NCBI GenBank assembly: GCA_910587665.1
Contig: CAJUMZ010000001.1
Span: 62,001 to 126,000, forward strand
Direction: 5' to 3'
DNA length: 64,000 nucleotides
Origin: an uncultured Muribaculum sp.
GTDB taxonomy: Bacteria; Bacteroidota; Bacteroidia; Bacteroidales; Muribaculaceae
Part shown: piece after piece, positions 9,316 through 18,246 of the stretch
Position numbering within the stretch: position 1 is the stretch's first letter
How the letters are laid out: each line of letters starts with the position of its first letter
Notes under the pieces: generated by a model
What the model saw: only the letters and a program-made list of their open reading frames with translations
Told to the model about the DNA's origin: nothing
The model's database searches: none
Made by a program: the position numbers and the translations under genes

Positions 9316-10290
9316 ATGGAAGCCAGCAGAAAGTTGCTCTTAATCATAAATCCCGTATCAGGCATCGGCAGCAAGGATGCCATCGAGGAGCTTGTACACA
9401 CCCGGCTTGAACCGCTCGGGTATAAAATATCCACTGCATATACGTGTGCGCGGGGCGACGCCACAAGACTCGCGAGAAATGCCGTAAAAGAAGGATTCTA
9501 CGGCGTGATTGCGGCAGGAGGCGACGGAACGGTCAACGAAAGTGCCAGAGCCCTATGCGACACGGACACCGCCCTCGGCATAATACCGTGCGGCTCGGGC
9601 AACGGACTTGCCCGTCATCTCGGCATACCCCTTGACCCTCAGCTCGCCATAGACATCATAACGGAAGACAATATCCTTAAAAGCGACTACGGATCGGTCA
9701 ATGGGCAACACTTCTTCTGCACTTTCGGTGTCGGCTTTGACGCTGCCGTGAGCAGCAATTTCTCCCGTCAAAGGAAAAGAGGCCGACTCGCCTACCTGAA
9801 AAGCGCAATAACCGAATACATTAAATATCATCCACAGGTCTACACGGTAAGTGCCAATGGCAAAGTGCTGACTGAAAAGGCATTCCTCATCGCATGCTGC
9901 AATGCCTCGCAATATGGCAACAACGCCTATATCGCTCCCCACGCAAGCCTTACCGACGGGTTGCTCGACATAACAATCATCCACGCCGGCACCCCGCTTG
10001 ACGAGGCGATGGTAGGAGTCGACCTGTTTACCGGATATATAAATTCAAACACCCTTATACACACATTCCGCGCTCCCGCCGCAGTAATCTATCGCCAGGA
10101 GGAAGGACTCGCACATCTTGACGGAGAGCCTTTCAACATGGAAGACACAATGGACATTAAGTGTCACCCTAATTCCCTGAAGATTTTCGCCCCCACACGC
10201 GAGATAAAGTTCCGCCCAATCATCACGCCTATAGAGAATATGCTGCGCGAACTCTCCACCACTATGACGCGTGTTTTAGGCAGAAAATAG
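9316..10290 (+). CDS. Diacylglycerol kinase-family lipid kinase (DagK/YegS type)
   Basis: A 324-residue soluble or membrane-associated lipid kinase. The nucleotide-binding motif AAGGDGTVNE is at residues 66-75 and the GSGNGLARHL loop at 93-102. The C-terminal beta-sandwich contains AHLDGEP, typical of the YegS/DgkB fold. It probably phosphorylates diacylglycerol or a related lipid for phospholipid turnover; the exact substrate is not readable. It has its own promoter and is separated by 151 AT-rich bases from the glycogen operon. Confidence 0.9.
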   Translation: MEASRKLLLIINPVSGIGSKDAIEELVHTRLEPLGYKISTAYTCARGDATRLARNAVKEGFYGVIAAGGDGTVNESARALCDTDTALGIIPCGSGNGLARHLGIPLDPQLAIDIITEDNILKSDYGSVNGQHFFCTFGVGFDAAVSSNFSRQRKRGRLAYLKSAITEYIKYHPQVYTVSANGKVLTEKAFLIACCNASQYGNNAYIAPHASLTDGLLDITIIHAGTPLDEAMVGVDLFTGYINSNTLIHTFRAPAAVIYRQEEGLAHLDGEPFNMEDTMDIKCHPNSLKIFAPTREIKFRPIITPIENMLRELSTTMTRVLGRK

Positions 10291-10441
10291 TTGGGTAATT
10301 GTGTTTAAAAACACACAATTAGACTCGCACAATCGCTTTCAAAACATTTTTTTGGTATTTTTTGCAAGTCACAAAAAAAATCAGTAAAATTGTAGTTGTA
10401 TATATATTTCTACAAATCAGAAACACTAACATATCATACCA

Positions 10442-12385
10442 ATGAGTTATCTTAAATTTGATAAAAACCTCATGATTAACCTTGAGCAATCACTCTCGAA
10501 AGAGATGCTCAGGACCAATCAGGCGGGTGCTTACCATTGCTCATCAATCGTAGGGTGCAATACACGCAAGCAGCACGGACTGCTCGTGATTCCCATTCCC
10601 GAGATGGACAATAAATCATTTGTAATGCTCTCATCCCTTGACGAGACAGTGATTCAGCACGGCGCCCCGTTCAACCTTGGTCTGCACCGCTATTCAGGCG
10701 GAATATACAGCCCCAACGGACACAAGTACATCCGCGAATATGACTGTGAGAGCGTACCTCGCACCACTTACCGCGTTGGCGGTGTCATACTCACAAAAGA
10801 GATGGTGTTCATCTCTCAGGAAAACCGTATCTTAATCCGCTATACACTCGTTGACGCCCATTCCGCGACTACATTGCAGTTCCGACCGTTCCTCGCTTTC
10901 CGCGAATCCAACCAGCTCGTGGTGCAGAACGACCGGTTGAATCAAAACTACAATGAAATCAAAAACGGAGTATCCTTCTGCCTCTACGACGGCTTCCCGA
11001 CCCTGTATATGCAATTCAGCCACAAGCCGACATGGGTGCAGAATCCCAACTGGTACAACGGCATCGAGTATGTGAAAGACCTCGAGCGCGGAATACCCTA
11101 CACAGAGGACCTTTGGGTGCCCGGATATTTCGAGATACCCATCAAAAAGGGAGAATCCATCATTTTCTCCGCCGGAGTCGAAGAGATCTCCCCGCGATCA
11201 CTTGCCAAGCTTTATGAGACTGAGGTGGCGAGCCGCACATGCCGCACAAGTTTCTACAACTGCCTTAAAAACGCGGCAAAGCAATTTTATATAAAAGATC
11301 AGGATGGTGAATTTATAATCTCAGGATACCCGTGGGGACAGATTCGTGCCCGCGACACTTTCATCGCCCTTCCCGGCACAACCCTCGCCATCAACCATAA
11401 CGAGGATTTCCATGACATAATGTCAACCGCCTCCAAAGCGCTCGACAACTACATGGAAAATGAACTTCTCGACTCCAGAATCCACGGAATAGACCTCCCC
11501 GACGTGCCGCTTTGGGCAGTGTGGAGCATCCAGCAATACGCCAAGACGCTCGGCTTCGATGCCGCCCGTGACCGTTACATGCCGATGATAGCCAAAATAC
11601 TCAACTGGATCATTGCCGGAGGCCACCCCAACCTTCAGGTCGAGACAAGCGGACTTGTAGGCACAACAGGCACCAACACCCCGGTGTCATGGATGAACGT
11701 AACATCCAACGGCTGGCCTCTGATACCGCGCTCCGGACTGCTTGTAGAGTTCAACGCGCTGTGGTACAACGCACTGATATTTGCCTACAACCTTGCTGAA
11801 GGCGTGGAGGCATACGCAAAGGACCGCGAAACATGGCTCACCATCGCCGAGCAGGCCAAACCGGCTTTCGTAGATACTTTCCTCAACGATTACGGATACC
11901 TCTACGACTACGTCAACGGTCACCACGCCGACCTTGCCGTGCGCCCCAACATGGCTATCGCCATCGGGCTTGACTACTCTCCGCTCGACCGCCGTCAGCG
12001 TAAAGGAGTGCTTGACGTGGTAACCCGCGAGTTGCTCACTCCAAAGGGACTTCGCACGCTGTCGCCCAAGAGCTACGGCTACCAGCCTTTCTATGTCGGG
12101 TCACCCGAAGAGCGCGAGCGCGCTTACCACAACGGTCCCGCCCGCCCATGGCTCATGGGAATGTATGCCGATGCCTACATCAAAGTATTCGGCATGAGCG
12201 GAGTAAGCTATATCGACCGCATGCTCATAGGCTTCGAAGACGAGATGAGTCAAAACTGCATCGGCACTATATCACAGCTCTATGACGGCAATCCGCCGTT
12301 TACCGGAAGAGGAGCCATATCACAGGCTACCAATGTGGCAGAAGTGCTGCGCACCTTACGTAACCTCAAAAAATTAAACGTGTAA
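10442..12385 (+). CDS. Glycogen debranching enzyme (amylo-alpha-1,6-glucosidase, GDE family)
   Basis: A 647-residue cytosolic enzyme that hydrolyses alpha-1,6 branch points of glycogen. The N-terminal GDE_N beta-sandwich (about 1-230) begins with a region containing NTRKQHGLLVI. The C-terminal (alpha/alpha)6 barrel (about 270-645) contains IRARDTFIALPG, ETSGLVGTTGTNTPVSWM and GLLVEFNALWYNAL, where the catalytic acids of this family lie. No signal peptide is present. It is the first gene of a tight operon; the glycosyltransferase begins 10 bp downstream and GH57 follows. The same triad is known in Bacteroides glycogen loci. Confidence 0.93.
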   Translation: MSYLKFDKNLMINLEQSLSKEMLRTNQAGAYHCSSIVGCNTRKQHGLLVIPIPEMDNKSFVMLSSLDETVIQHGAPFNLGLHRYSGGIYSPNGHKYIREYDCESVPRTTYRVGGVILTKEMVFISQENRILIRYTLVDAHSATTLQFRPFLAFRESNQLVVQNDRLNQNYNEIKNGVSFCLYDGFPTLYMQFSHKPTWVQNPNWYNGIEYVKDLERGIPYTEDLWVPGYFEIPIKKGESIIFSAGVEEISPRSLAKLYETEVASRTCRTSFYNCLKNAAKQFYIKDQDGEFIISGYPWGQIRARDTFIALPGTTLAINHNEDFHDIMSTASKALDNYMENELLDSRIHGIDLPDVPLWAVWSIQQYAKTLGFDAARDRYMPMIAKILNWIIAGGHPNLQVETSGLVGTTGTNTPVSWMNVTSNGWPLIPRSGLLVEFNALWYNALIFAYNLAEGVEAYAKDRETWLTIAEQAKPAFVDTFLNDYGYLYDYVNGHHADLAVRPNMAIAIGLDYSPLDRRQRKGVLDVVTRELLTPKGLRTLSPKSYGYQPFYVGSPEERERAYHNGPARPWLMGMYADAYIKVFGMSGVSYIDRMLIGFEDEMSQNCIGTISQLYDGNPPFTGRGAISQATNVAEVLRTLRNLKKLNV

Positions 12386-12395
12386 ATTCATTACC

Positions 12396-13658
12396 ATGAA
12401 AGCGTTAATGTTCGGGTGGGAATTCCCCCCTCATATTCTTGGCGGACTCGGCACCGCCAGCTACGGTCTCACCAAAGGCATGTGGGAGTGTGGCAACATG
12501 GATATCACGTTCGTGATACCAAAGCCGTTTGGAGATGAAGACAAAAGTTTTGCAAAGATCATAGGAGCGTCACAGGTGCCTGTGGCATGGCGTGACGTAA
12601 ATCGCGAATACGTTGAAAGCCGTATAGGCAACGTGATGAATCCCGACGAATACTACCGTCTGCGCGACCATATCTACGCCGATTTCAACTATATGCGCCT
12701 AAACGACCTCGGCTGCATCGAGTTCTCGGGACGCTATCCCGACAATCTGCTTGAAGAGATCAACAATTACTCGATATGCGCCGGAGTGATCGCACGTACC
12801 GAGGAATTCGACGTAATCCACTCCCACGACTGGCTTACCTACCCTGCCGGCATCCATGCCAAGCAGGTCACCGGCAAGCCTCTCGTGATACATGTGCATG
12901 CGACCGACTTCGACCGTTCACGCGGAAATGTCAATCCCACCGTTTACAATATCGAGCGTGACGGCATGCTCCATGCCGACCACATCATAACGGTGAGCAA
13001 CCTTACCCGCAACACGGTCATCGACAAGTATGGCATCGACCCGGCAAAAGTGACGACAGTCCATAACGCCGTAACACCTCTGAGCGAGGAGCTGCTTAAT
13101 GTAAATCCACCGCGCTCCAAGGAAAAGGTGGTCACATTCCTCGGTCGCATCACAATGCAGAAAGGGCCTGAATATTTCGTCGAGGCGGCGGCACGTGTAT
13201 TGAAAAACAACCACAATGTGCGCTTCGTCATGGCGGGAAGCGGCGACATGATGGAAAAGATGATCACTCTGGCGGCAGAACGCGGAATTGCCGACCGATT
13301 CCATTTCCCCGGATTCCAGAAAGGCAAACAGGTATATGAAATGCTTAAGGCAAGCGACGTCTATGTGATGCCCTCCGTATCGGAGCCTTTCGGTATATCT
13401 CCATTGGAGGCTATGCAGATGGGAGTACCATCTATTATTTCAAAACAGAGCGGATGCGCCGAAATTCTCACCAACGTGATAAAGACCGACTACTGGGACA
13501 TCGACGCGATGGCTGATGCCATTTACTCTATTGTCACATATCCGGCAATGCACGCACAGCTTCAGGAAGACGGGCTTAACGAGGTCAACCAGATCACCTG
13601 GAACAAGGCCGGAGCAAAAGTCATCGATATTTACAACAAAGTGCTTCACAGAAATTAA
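12396..13658 (+). CDS. Glycogen synthase-like glycosyltransferase (GT4/GT5 type)
   Basis: A 420-residue GT-B fold enzyme. The N-terminal Rossmann domain opens with MFGWEFPPHILGGLGTASYG, whose GGLG is the sugar-nucleotide motif of starch and glycogen synthases. The HSHDW motif follows near residue 141. The C-terminal donor domain carries FLGRITMQKGPEYF and the EPFGISPLEAMQMGVP motif (E-x7-E). It probably extends alpha-1,4-glucan using UDP- or ADP-glucose. It lies between debranching enzyme and GH57 amylase, which fits glycogen metabolism. Another cytosolic glucan transfer reaction is possible. Confidence 0.88.
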   Translation: MKALMFGWEFPPHILGGLGTASYGLTKGMWECGNMDITFVIPKPFGDEDKSFAKIIGASQVPVAWRDVNREYVESRIGNVMNPDEYYRLRDHIYADFNYMRLNDLGCIEFSGRYPDNLLEEINNYSICAGVIARTEEFDVIHSHDWLTYPAGIHAKQVTGKPLVIHVHATDFDRSRGNVNPTVYNIERDGMLHADHIITVSNLTRNTVIDKYGIDPAKVTTVHNAVTPLSEELLNVNPPRSKEKVVTFLGRITMQKGPEYFVEAAARVLKNNHNVRFVMAGSGDMMEKMITLAAERGIADRFHFPGFQKGKQVYEMLKASDVYVMPSVSEPFGISPLEAMQMGVPSIISKQSGCAEILTNVIKTDYWDIDAMADAIYSIVTYPAMHAQLQEDGLNEVNQITWNKAGAKVIDIYNKVLHRN

Positions 13659-13695
13659 TTAACCTGAAAAAATAACAATCAAATAAATCAAGCTC

Positions 13696-15147
13696 ATGAA
13701 AGCTATCTGTTTTTATTTCCAGATTCATCAACCGTTCCGCCTCAAAAGATACCGCTTCTTTGACATAGGTAACGACCACTACTATTACGATGACTTTGCC
13801 AATGACGACATAATCACACGCATCGCCCATCGCAGCTATATCCCCGCGGCAGAGACACTGCTCCGCATGATCGAAAACTCCGACGGAAAGTTCCGTTGCG
13901 CATTTTCAATTACCGGCACCGCGCTTGAACAGTGTGAGCAATACGTGCCTGAATTTATCGACATCTTGAAAAAGCTTGCCGATACGGGAAAAGTGGAATT
14001 CCTCGCGGAGACATACGCCCATTCGCTGTCGTCGCTCATCGACCCGGAGGAATTTGCCAACCAGGTGCGCGTTCACGACGAAAAAATATACGAACTGTTC
14101 GGACAACGCCCGAAAGTGCTTCGCAACACAGAGCTTATCTATTGCGACGAAATGGCACCCATGATCTACGACATGGGCTACAAGGGTTGCATAACCGAGG
14201 GAGCAAAACATATCCTCGGCTGGAAATCGCCCAATTATGTATATTCCGCCGCATCTTGCCCCAAGCTCAAGCTGTTGCTTAAAAACGACAAACTGAGCGA
14301 CGACATATCATTCCGCTTTAACAACACCGACTGGGATTCATATCCTCTCACGGCCGACAAATATATCGACTGGATCGCTTCGACCCCGGCCGAAGAGCAG
14401 GTGATAAATCTCTTCATGAGCCTTGACACATTCGGCGAGCTACAGCCCCGTGAAAGCGGCATATTCCAGTTTCTTGAGGCAATACCACGCTTCGCTGCCG
14501 AACGCGGCATAGACTTCTGGACTCCGTCGGAAGTAGTGTCAAAATGCAAGGCTGTTGACACACTCAGTGTACTCCACCCCATTTCATGGGCTGACGAGGC
14601 ACGTGACACCTCGGCATGGCTTGGCAACAAACTCCAGAACGAGGCATTCAACAAGCTCTATTCAGTAGCAGAACGTGTGCGTCTCTGCTCCGACCGTCGA
14701 CTTAAGCAGGATTGGTCCTACCTACAGGCTTCCGATCACTTCTTCTACATGTCGACCAAGCATATGAACGACGGAGCCGTTCACGCGATGTTCAGCCCCT
14801 ACGACACCCCGTTCCAGGCGTTCACCAACTACATGAACGTGCTTGCCGACTTTATCGTACGTGTCGAGGAGCAGTACCCGCTCTCAATCGAGAATGAGGA
14901 ACTTAACTCGCTGCTTACAACCATCCGTAACCAGGCTACCGAAATCGAGGTACTGAACAAGGAAGTGGCGTCGATGCGCAACAACCTTGAGCATTACAAC
15001 GAGGAGCATGCCAAGCGTGAGGCTCTTGCAGAAAATGCAGCTGAAAAAGCAGAGCCGAAGGAGGCAAAAGAGAAGAAACCCGCTAAAAAGGCTCCTGCTA
15101 AAAAGCCTGCGGCAAAGAAGCCGGCAGCTAAAAAGAAAGCGGAATAA
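13696..15147 (+). CDS. GH57 alpha-amylase/4-alpha-glucanotransferase with Lys/Ala-rich tail
   Basis: A 483-residue glycoside hydrolase family 57 enzyme. Conserved regions seen are HQPF (H11), EFLAETYAHSL, the nucleophile region RNTELIYCDE (E146) and the acid region MSLDTFGE (D244). It should act on alpha-1,4-glucan in the cytosol, since no signal peptide is present. The last 65 residues are unusual: a coiled-coil stretch (NQATEIEVLNKEVASMRNNL) followed by a tail of KKPAKKAPAKKPAAKK-type repeats like histone H1 or AlgP. The reading frame through the tail is intact. It is the third gene of the glycogen operon, 37 bp after the glycosyltransferase. Confidence 0.92.
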   Translation: MKAICFYFQIHQPFRLKRYRFFDIGNDHYYYDDFANDDIITRIAHRSYIPAAETLLRMIENSDGKFRCAFSITGTALEQCEQYVPEFIDILKKLADTGKVEFLAETYAHSLSSLIDPEEFANQVRVHDEKIYELFGQRPKVLRNTELIYCDEMAPMIYDMGYKGCITEGAKHILGWKSPNYVYSAASCPKLKLLLKNDKLSDDISFRFNNTDWDSYPLTADKYIDWIASTPAEEQVINLFMSLDTFGELQPRESGIFQFLEAIPRFAAERGIDFWTPSEVVSKCKAVDTLSVLHPISWADEARDTSAWLGNKLQNEAFNKLYSVAERVRLCSDRRLKQDWSYLQASDHFFYMSTKHMNDGAVHAMFSPYDTPFQAFTNYMNVLADFIVRVEEQYPLSIENEELNSLLTTIRNQATEIEVLNKEVASMRNNLEHYNEEHAKREALAENAAEKAEPKEAKEKKPAKKAPAKKPAAKKPAAKKKAE

Positions 15148-15169
15148 ACTACTTTAACGATACTGAACG

Positions 15170-15209
15170 AAAGGACAGCCGGTATGGATAAAATACCGGT
15201 TTGTCCTTT
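15170..15209 (+). terminator. Long hairpin between the glycogen operon and ferritin
   Basis: AAAGGACA (15170-15177) pairs with TGTCCTTT (15202-15209), and inside it CCGGTAT (15179-15185) pairs with ATACCGG (15193-15199). There is only a short T-tract. It could end the glycogen transcript or be a leader structure of the ferritin mRNA 36 bp downstream. Confidence 0.55.
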
Positions 15210-15245
15210 GTATCATATTATTGAACTATTTAAAAACTTATTACA

Positions 15246-15764
15246 ATGCTTAGTCAAAAAGTTCAAGATGCGCTCAACGCGCAAATCAATGCCGAGTTCT
15301 GGTCGGCATATCTGTATCTGTCAATGGCATGCAATTTTGATGCCGATGGGAAACCCGGTATAGCCAACTGGTTCCGCATCCAGTTTCAGGAAGAGCAGGC
15401 TCATGCCCAGATTTTCATGAACTACGTAAACGCCCGCGGAGGCAGGGTCGTATTGAAGCCGATCGAGGAAGTTCCCGTAAACTGGGAAAAGCCGCTCGAC
15501 GCATTTGAGGATACCCTCGCCCACGAGCAGAAGGTAACAGCACTCATCAATAATATCTACTCAATCGCTGAGGCAGAGAAGGATTATCCCACCTGTGACC
15601 GCCTAAACTGGTTTGTCAACGAGCAGGTAGAAGAGGAAGAAAGCGCACAGGAGCTTATCGACAAGTTCCGCATGATAGGCGACAACGGCATGGGTCTCTA
15701 CATGCTTGACCAAGAGCTTGCCACACGCGTCTACAACGCACCTTCGCCCCTTGCGGCAAAGTAA
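15246..15764 (+). CDS. ftnA: Non-heme ferritin
   Basis: A 172-residue four-helix-bundle iron storage protein. Ferroxidase ligands are visible in NAEFWSAYLYLSMA (Glu17), EEQAHAQIFM (Glu and His near 50-53), and the later Glu-rich helices (AHEQKVT and VNEQVEEEESAQE). It forms 24-mers that oxidise Fe(II) and store the mineral in the cytosol, as for bacterial FtnA. It is a single-gene unit with a hairpin 36 bp upstream and a strong terminator downstream. No Fur box was identified. Confidence 0.95.
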   Translation: MLSQKVQDALNAQINAEFWSAYLYLSMACNFDADGKPGIANWFRIQFQEEQAHAQIFMNYVNARGGRVVLKPIEEVPVNWEKPLDAFEDTLAHEQKVTALINNIYSIAEAEKDYPTCDRLNWFVNEQVEEEESAQELIDKFRMIGDNGMGLYMLDQELATRVYNAPSPLAAK

Positions 15765-15788
15765 ACCGGGATTATCCCTGTAAATATC

Positions 15789-15828
15789 AAGCGCGGTTGC
15801 CGAAACATAATGGCAACCGCGCTTTTTT
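15789..15828 (+). terminator. Terminator between ferritin and RNase G genes
   Basis: A 13-bp stem, AAGCGCGGTTGCC (15789-15801) with GGCAACCGCGCTT (15812-15824), is followed by TTTT. The run of T is on the + strand, so it mainly ends the ftnA transcript. The convergent RNase G gene ends 28 bp further on. Confidence 0.9.
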
Positions 15829-15855
15829 ACTTGATGCGATTGGGGACTAAACGCC

Positions 15856-17478
15856 CTATTCTTCGCTATCTCTATTCTTGGCTTTGGATTTTGACTTCGA
15901 CGACGATGACTCAAGATCTTTCTCTTCGGCGACGTCTATTTCATTTTTATCGCGATCCACCACCTTATACTGAAGGTAGGCGAGCGATTGATCAGGTACA
16001 ATCTTAAACTTGCCCCCAAGCTCCATGCGCCATTTCCGGTAAAGCGACAGCAGTCCCTTCTTGAGATAAGCATCGACAAACGGGTGGACATACATTACGA
16101 AGCCCGTGACATTAAGATTGTTGATAAGATAATCCAGTTTTTCGTGAAGAGTATCGGTAAACAGCAATGATGGCTGCACCTCTCCCTTGCCGAAACAAGA
16201 GGGGCACTTCTCTGCAATGACCACGTCAAGCGCGGGACGTACCCTCTGACGGGTAATCTGCATAAGTCCGAACTTACTGAGCGGCAATATATTGTGCCGC
16301 GCACGGTCATTAGCCATGACTTCTTTCATATGCTCATAAAGAGTCTGGCGGTGTTCAGCCTTGTTCATGTCAATGAAGTCGATCACAATTATACCGCCCA
16401 TGTCGCGCAGACGCAACTGGCGCGCGATCTCGTCGGCGGCACGGAGATTCACCTCAAGGGCATTGCTCTCCTGATCGGCTGATGCCTTTGAACGGTTACC
16501 CGAATTGACATCTATTACATGAAGCGCCTCGGTATGCTCGATTATGATATAAGCACCTGACTTGAACGATACTGTCTTGCCAAATGACGACTTTATCTGC
16601 CGCGTTATGCTGAAATGGTCAAATATCGGCTCATCCTTGGAATAGAGCTTCACTATATCATGACACTCAGGCGCAATCAGGTCGACATATTTTGAAATCT
16701 GACTGAATGTCTCCTCGTCATTGACATATATGCTCTCGAAAGATGGGCTGAAGACATCGCGCAGCATGCTTACTATACGGCTCTCTTCCTCAAATATGAG
16801 CGAGGGCACGGTAGAGTGTTGCGCTTTCACGACAGTGTCTTCCCAGCATTTCAAAAGAGTCTTTAGCTCATGATTGAGCTCGGCCACACGCTTTCCTTCA
16901 GCCGAGGTGCGCACAATTACACCGAAATTCTTGGGGCGGATGCTGTCAACGAGCTGACGTAGACGCAGTTTTTCCTCCGTTGTCTTGATTTTCTGCGACA
17001 CGGAAATCTTATCGGAAAACGGAATCAGGACAAGGAAACGCCCTGTAAAAGTGATTTCCGTGGTAAGTCGCGGTCCCTTCGTCGAGATAGGCTCTTTGGC
17101 TATCTGCACCATCAACGTCATGTCCTTCTCCAGGACATCGGCAATCGCGCCTTGCTTGTTGATGTCGGGCATCAGTTTCATCTTTGACAGCGAGGGCACA
17201 CGCTTTGTATCGTCGAGAGCCTGCTTCACAAACTGGTAGTAGGTAGAGAATTGGGAGCCAAGATCAAGATAATGAAGAAAAGCGTCTTTTTCGTAGCCTA
17301 CGTCGACAAAGGCGGCATTGAGTCCGGGCATGAGTTTCTTTACCCTTGCCAGATAAATGTCGCCGACGGCATAGGAAATATTCCTCGACTCCTTCTGAAG
17401 CGACACGAGCCTGGAATCTTCCGTCAAGGCGATTGACACCTCGGTGGGCTGGACATCTACAATTAGTTCACTTTTCAT
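15856..17478 (-). CDS. rng: Ribonuclease E/G family endoribonuclease (RNase G)
   Basis: A 540-residue endonuclease that processes rRNA and decays mRNA. The N-terminal S1-like RNA-binding region follows MKSELIVDVQPTE. The catalytic region has HVIDVNSGNRSK and IIVIDFIDM, carrying the two Mg-binding aspartates. The zinc-link CPSCFGKGE comes later. The C-terminus is Glu/Lys/Ser-rich. An upstream in-frame ATG at 17535 would add 19 residues, but MKSELIVDV is the normal family start and a GAAGAAG ribosome-binding sequence precedes it. It lies downstream of HU and a tiny basic protein on the same strand, a conserved Bacteroidetes order. Confidence 0.93.
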   Translation of the reverse strand: MKSELIVDVQPTEVSIALTEDSRLVSLQKESRNISYAVGDIYLARVKKLMPGLNAAFVDVGYEKDAFLHYLDLGSQFSTYYQFVKQALDDTKRVPSLSKMKLMPDINKQGAIADVLEKDMTLMVQIAKEPISTKGPRLTTEITFTGRFLVLIPFSDKISVSQKIKTTEEKLRLRQLVDSIRPKNFGVIVRTSAEGKRVAELNHELKTLLKCWEDTVVKAQHSTVPSLIFEEESRIVSMLRDVFSPSFESIYVNDEETFSQISKYVDLIAPECHDIVKLYSKDEPIFDHFSITRQIKSSFGKTVSFKSGAYIIIEHTEALHVIDVNSGNRSKASADQESNALEVNLRAADEIARQLRLRDMGGIIVIDFIDMNKAEHRQTLYEHMKEVMANDRARHNILPLSKFGLMQITRQRVRPALDVVIAEKCPSCFGKGEVQPSLLFTDTLHEKLDYLINNLNVTGFVMYVHPFVDAYLKKGLLSLYRKWRMELGGKFKIVPDQSLAYLQYKVVDRDKNEIDVAEEKDLESSSSKSKSKAKNRDSEE

Positions 17479-17619
17479 TTGATCTTCTTCTTTGTCATAT
17501 ACGCAGAGAACAAACTTGACTTCACCGCATAGCACGCTGCCGATTGGTCACGTTTGTTCTCATGTATATGCAAAATTCTTGTTTAAACAGTCATTCCTGA
17601 AAATAAACGGTCGCCCTGA

Positions 17620-17709
17620 TTATTTCTTCTTATGACGATTTTTTCTTAGGCGTTTTTTGCGCTTGTGAGTAGCCATCTTGTGGCCTTTTCTTTTCTTTCC
17701 GCTTGGCAT
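17620..17709 (-). CDS. Small basic AURKAIP1/COX24-domain protein (mS38-like ribosomal protein)
   Basis: A 29-codon gene. More than half of the residues are Lys, Arg or His, with the core KGHKMATHKRKKRLRKN. The KMxxHKxxKRxxR pattern matches the C-terminal AURKAIP1/COX24 domain of mitochondrial ribosomal protein mS38. Similar 29-33-residue proteins lie beside HU and RNase G genes in Bacteroidetes. A ribosome-associated role is therefore likely, but it is inferred. It lies 68 bp downstream of HU and 141 bp upstream of rng, all on the minus strand. Confidence 0.85.
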   Translation of the reverse strand: MPSGKKRKGHKMATHKRKKRLRKNRHKKK

Positions 17710-17777
17710 TTTACGCTAATTTGAGGTTAATATTATTGTTAATTAAATTTTATGCGTCTGCAAGAAGCTTAACCGAT

Positions 17778-18050
17778 TTACTTCACCTCTTCCATGAACA
17801 CTTTTGCAGGCTTGAACGCCGGGATCTTGTGCTCGGGGATAATGATAGTGGTGTTCTTTGAAATGTTGCGGGCGGTCTTCTCTGAACGGGTCTTAACGAT
17901 GAAGCTACCAAAGCCACGGAGATATACGTTTTCACCGTGAGCCAGAGAATCCTTTACAATCTCCATGAACTTCTCGATTGTCTCAAGTACGTTTACCTTT
18001 TCAATACCGGTAGTCTTAGAGATTTCGTTTACGATGTCGGCTTTTGTCAT
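17778..18050 (-). CDS. HU-family DNA-binding protein
   Basis: A 90-residue histone-like protein that bends DNA as a dimer. It has the N-terminal helical dimerisation part (MTKADIVNEISKTTG), the signature GFGSFIVKTRSEKTARNI and the beta-arm region ending IPAFKPAKVFMEEVK. The proline for DNA intercalation lies in the IIPEHKIPAF region, where the arm tip (NTTIIIPEHK) differs a little from E. coli HU. It is the first of three minus-strand genes with the mS38-like protein and RNase G. About 200 AT-rich bases lie upstream. Confidence 0.95.
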   Translation of the reverse strand: MTKADIVNEISKTTGIEKVNVLETIEKFMEIVKDSLAHGENVYLRGFGSFIVKTRSEKTARNISKNTTIIIPEHKIPAFKPAKVFMEEVK

Positions 18051-18246
18051 TTTCGTTTATTTTTTATTATAATGTAATAATTTTATGATCTGCAAGCGTT
18101 TACACTCCTTCAAGCATTCCCGCCGTTTTTTGCAAGTGCAAATATCGCATTTTTTTTTCAATTAGCTACAATCTGAGGCACACTTTTTAAAATAAAATTC
18201 TCAAATCCACACTTTTAGGGCAATATAAACGGCATTTTGCCAATAT

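Noticed and set aside
10297..10320. Hairpin AATTGTGT/ACACAATT after the lipid kinase gene
   Set aside because: Real inverted repeat but no T-run follows; not called as terminator.
15052..15147. Lys/Ala repeats as a sign of frameshift at the GH57 end
   Set aside because: Codon pattern and frame continue smoothly to a normal stop; treated as a genuine tail.
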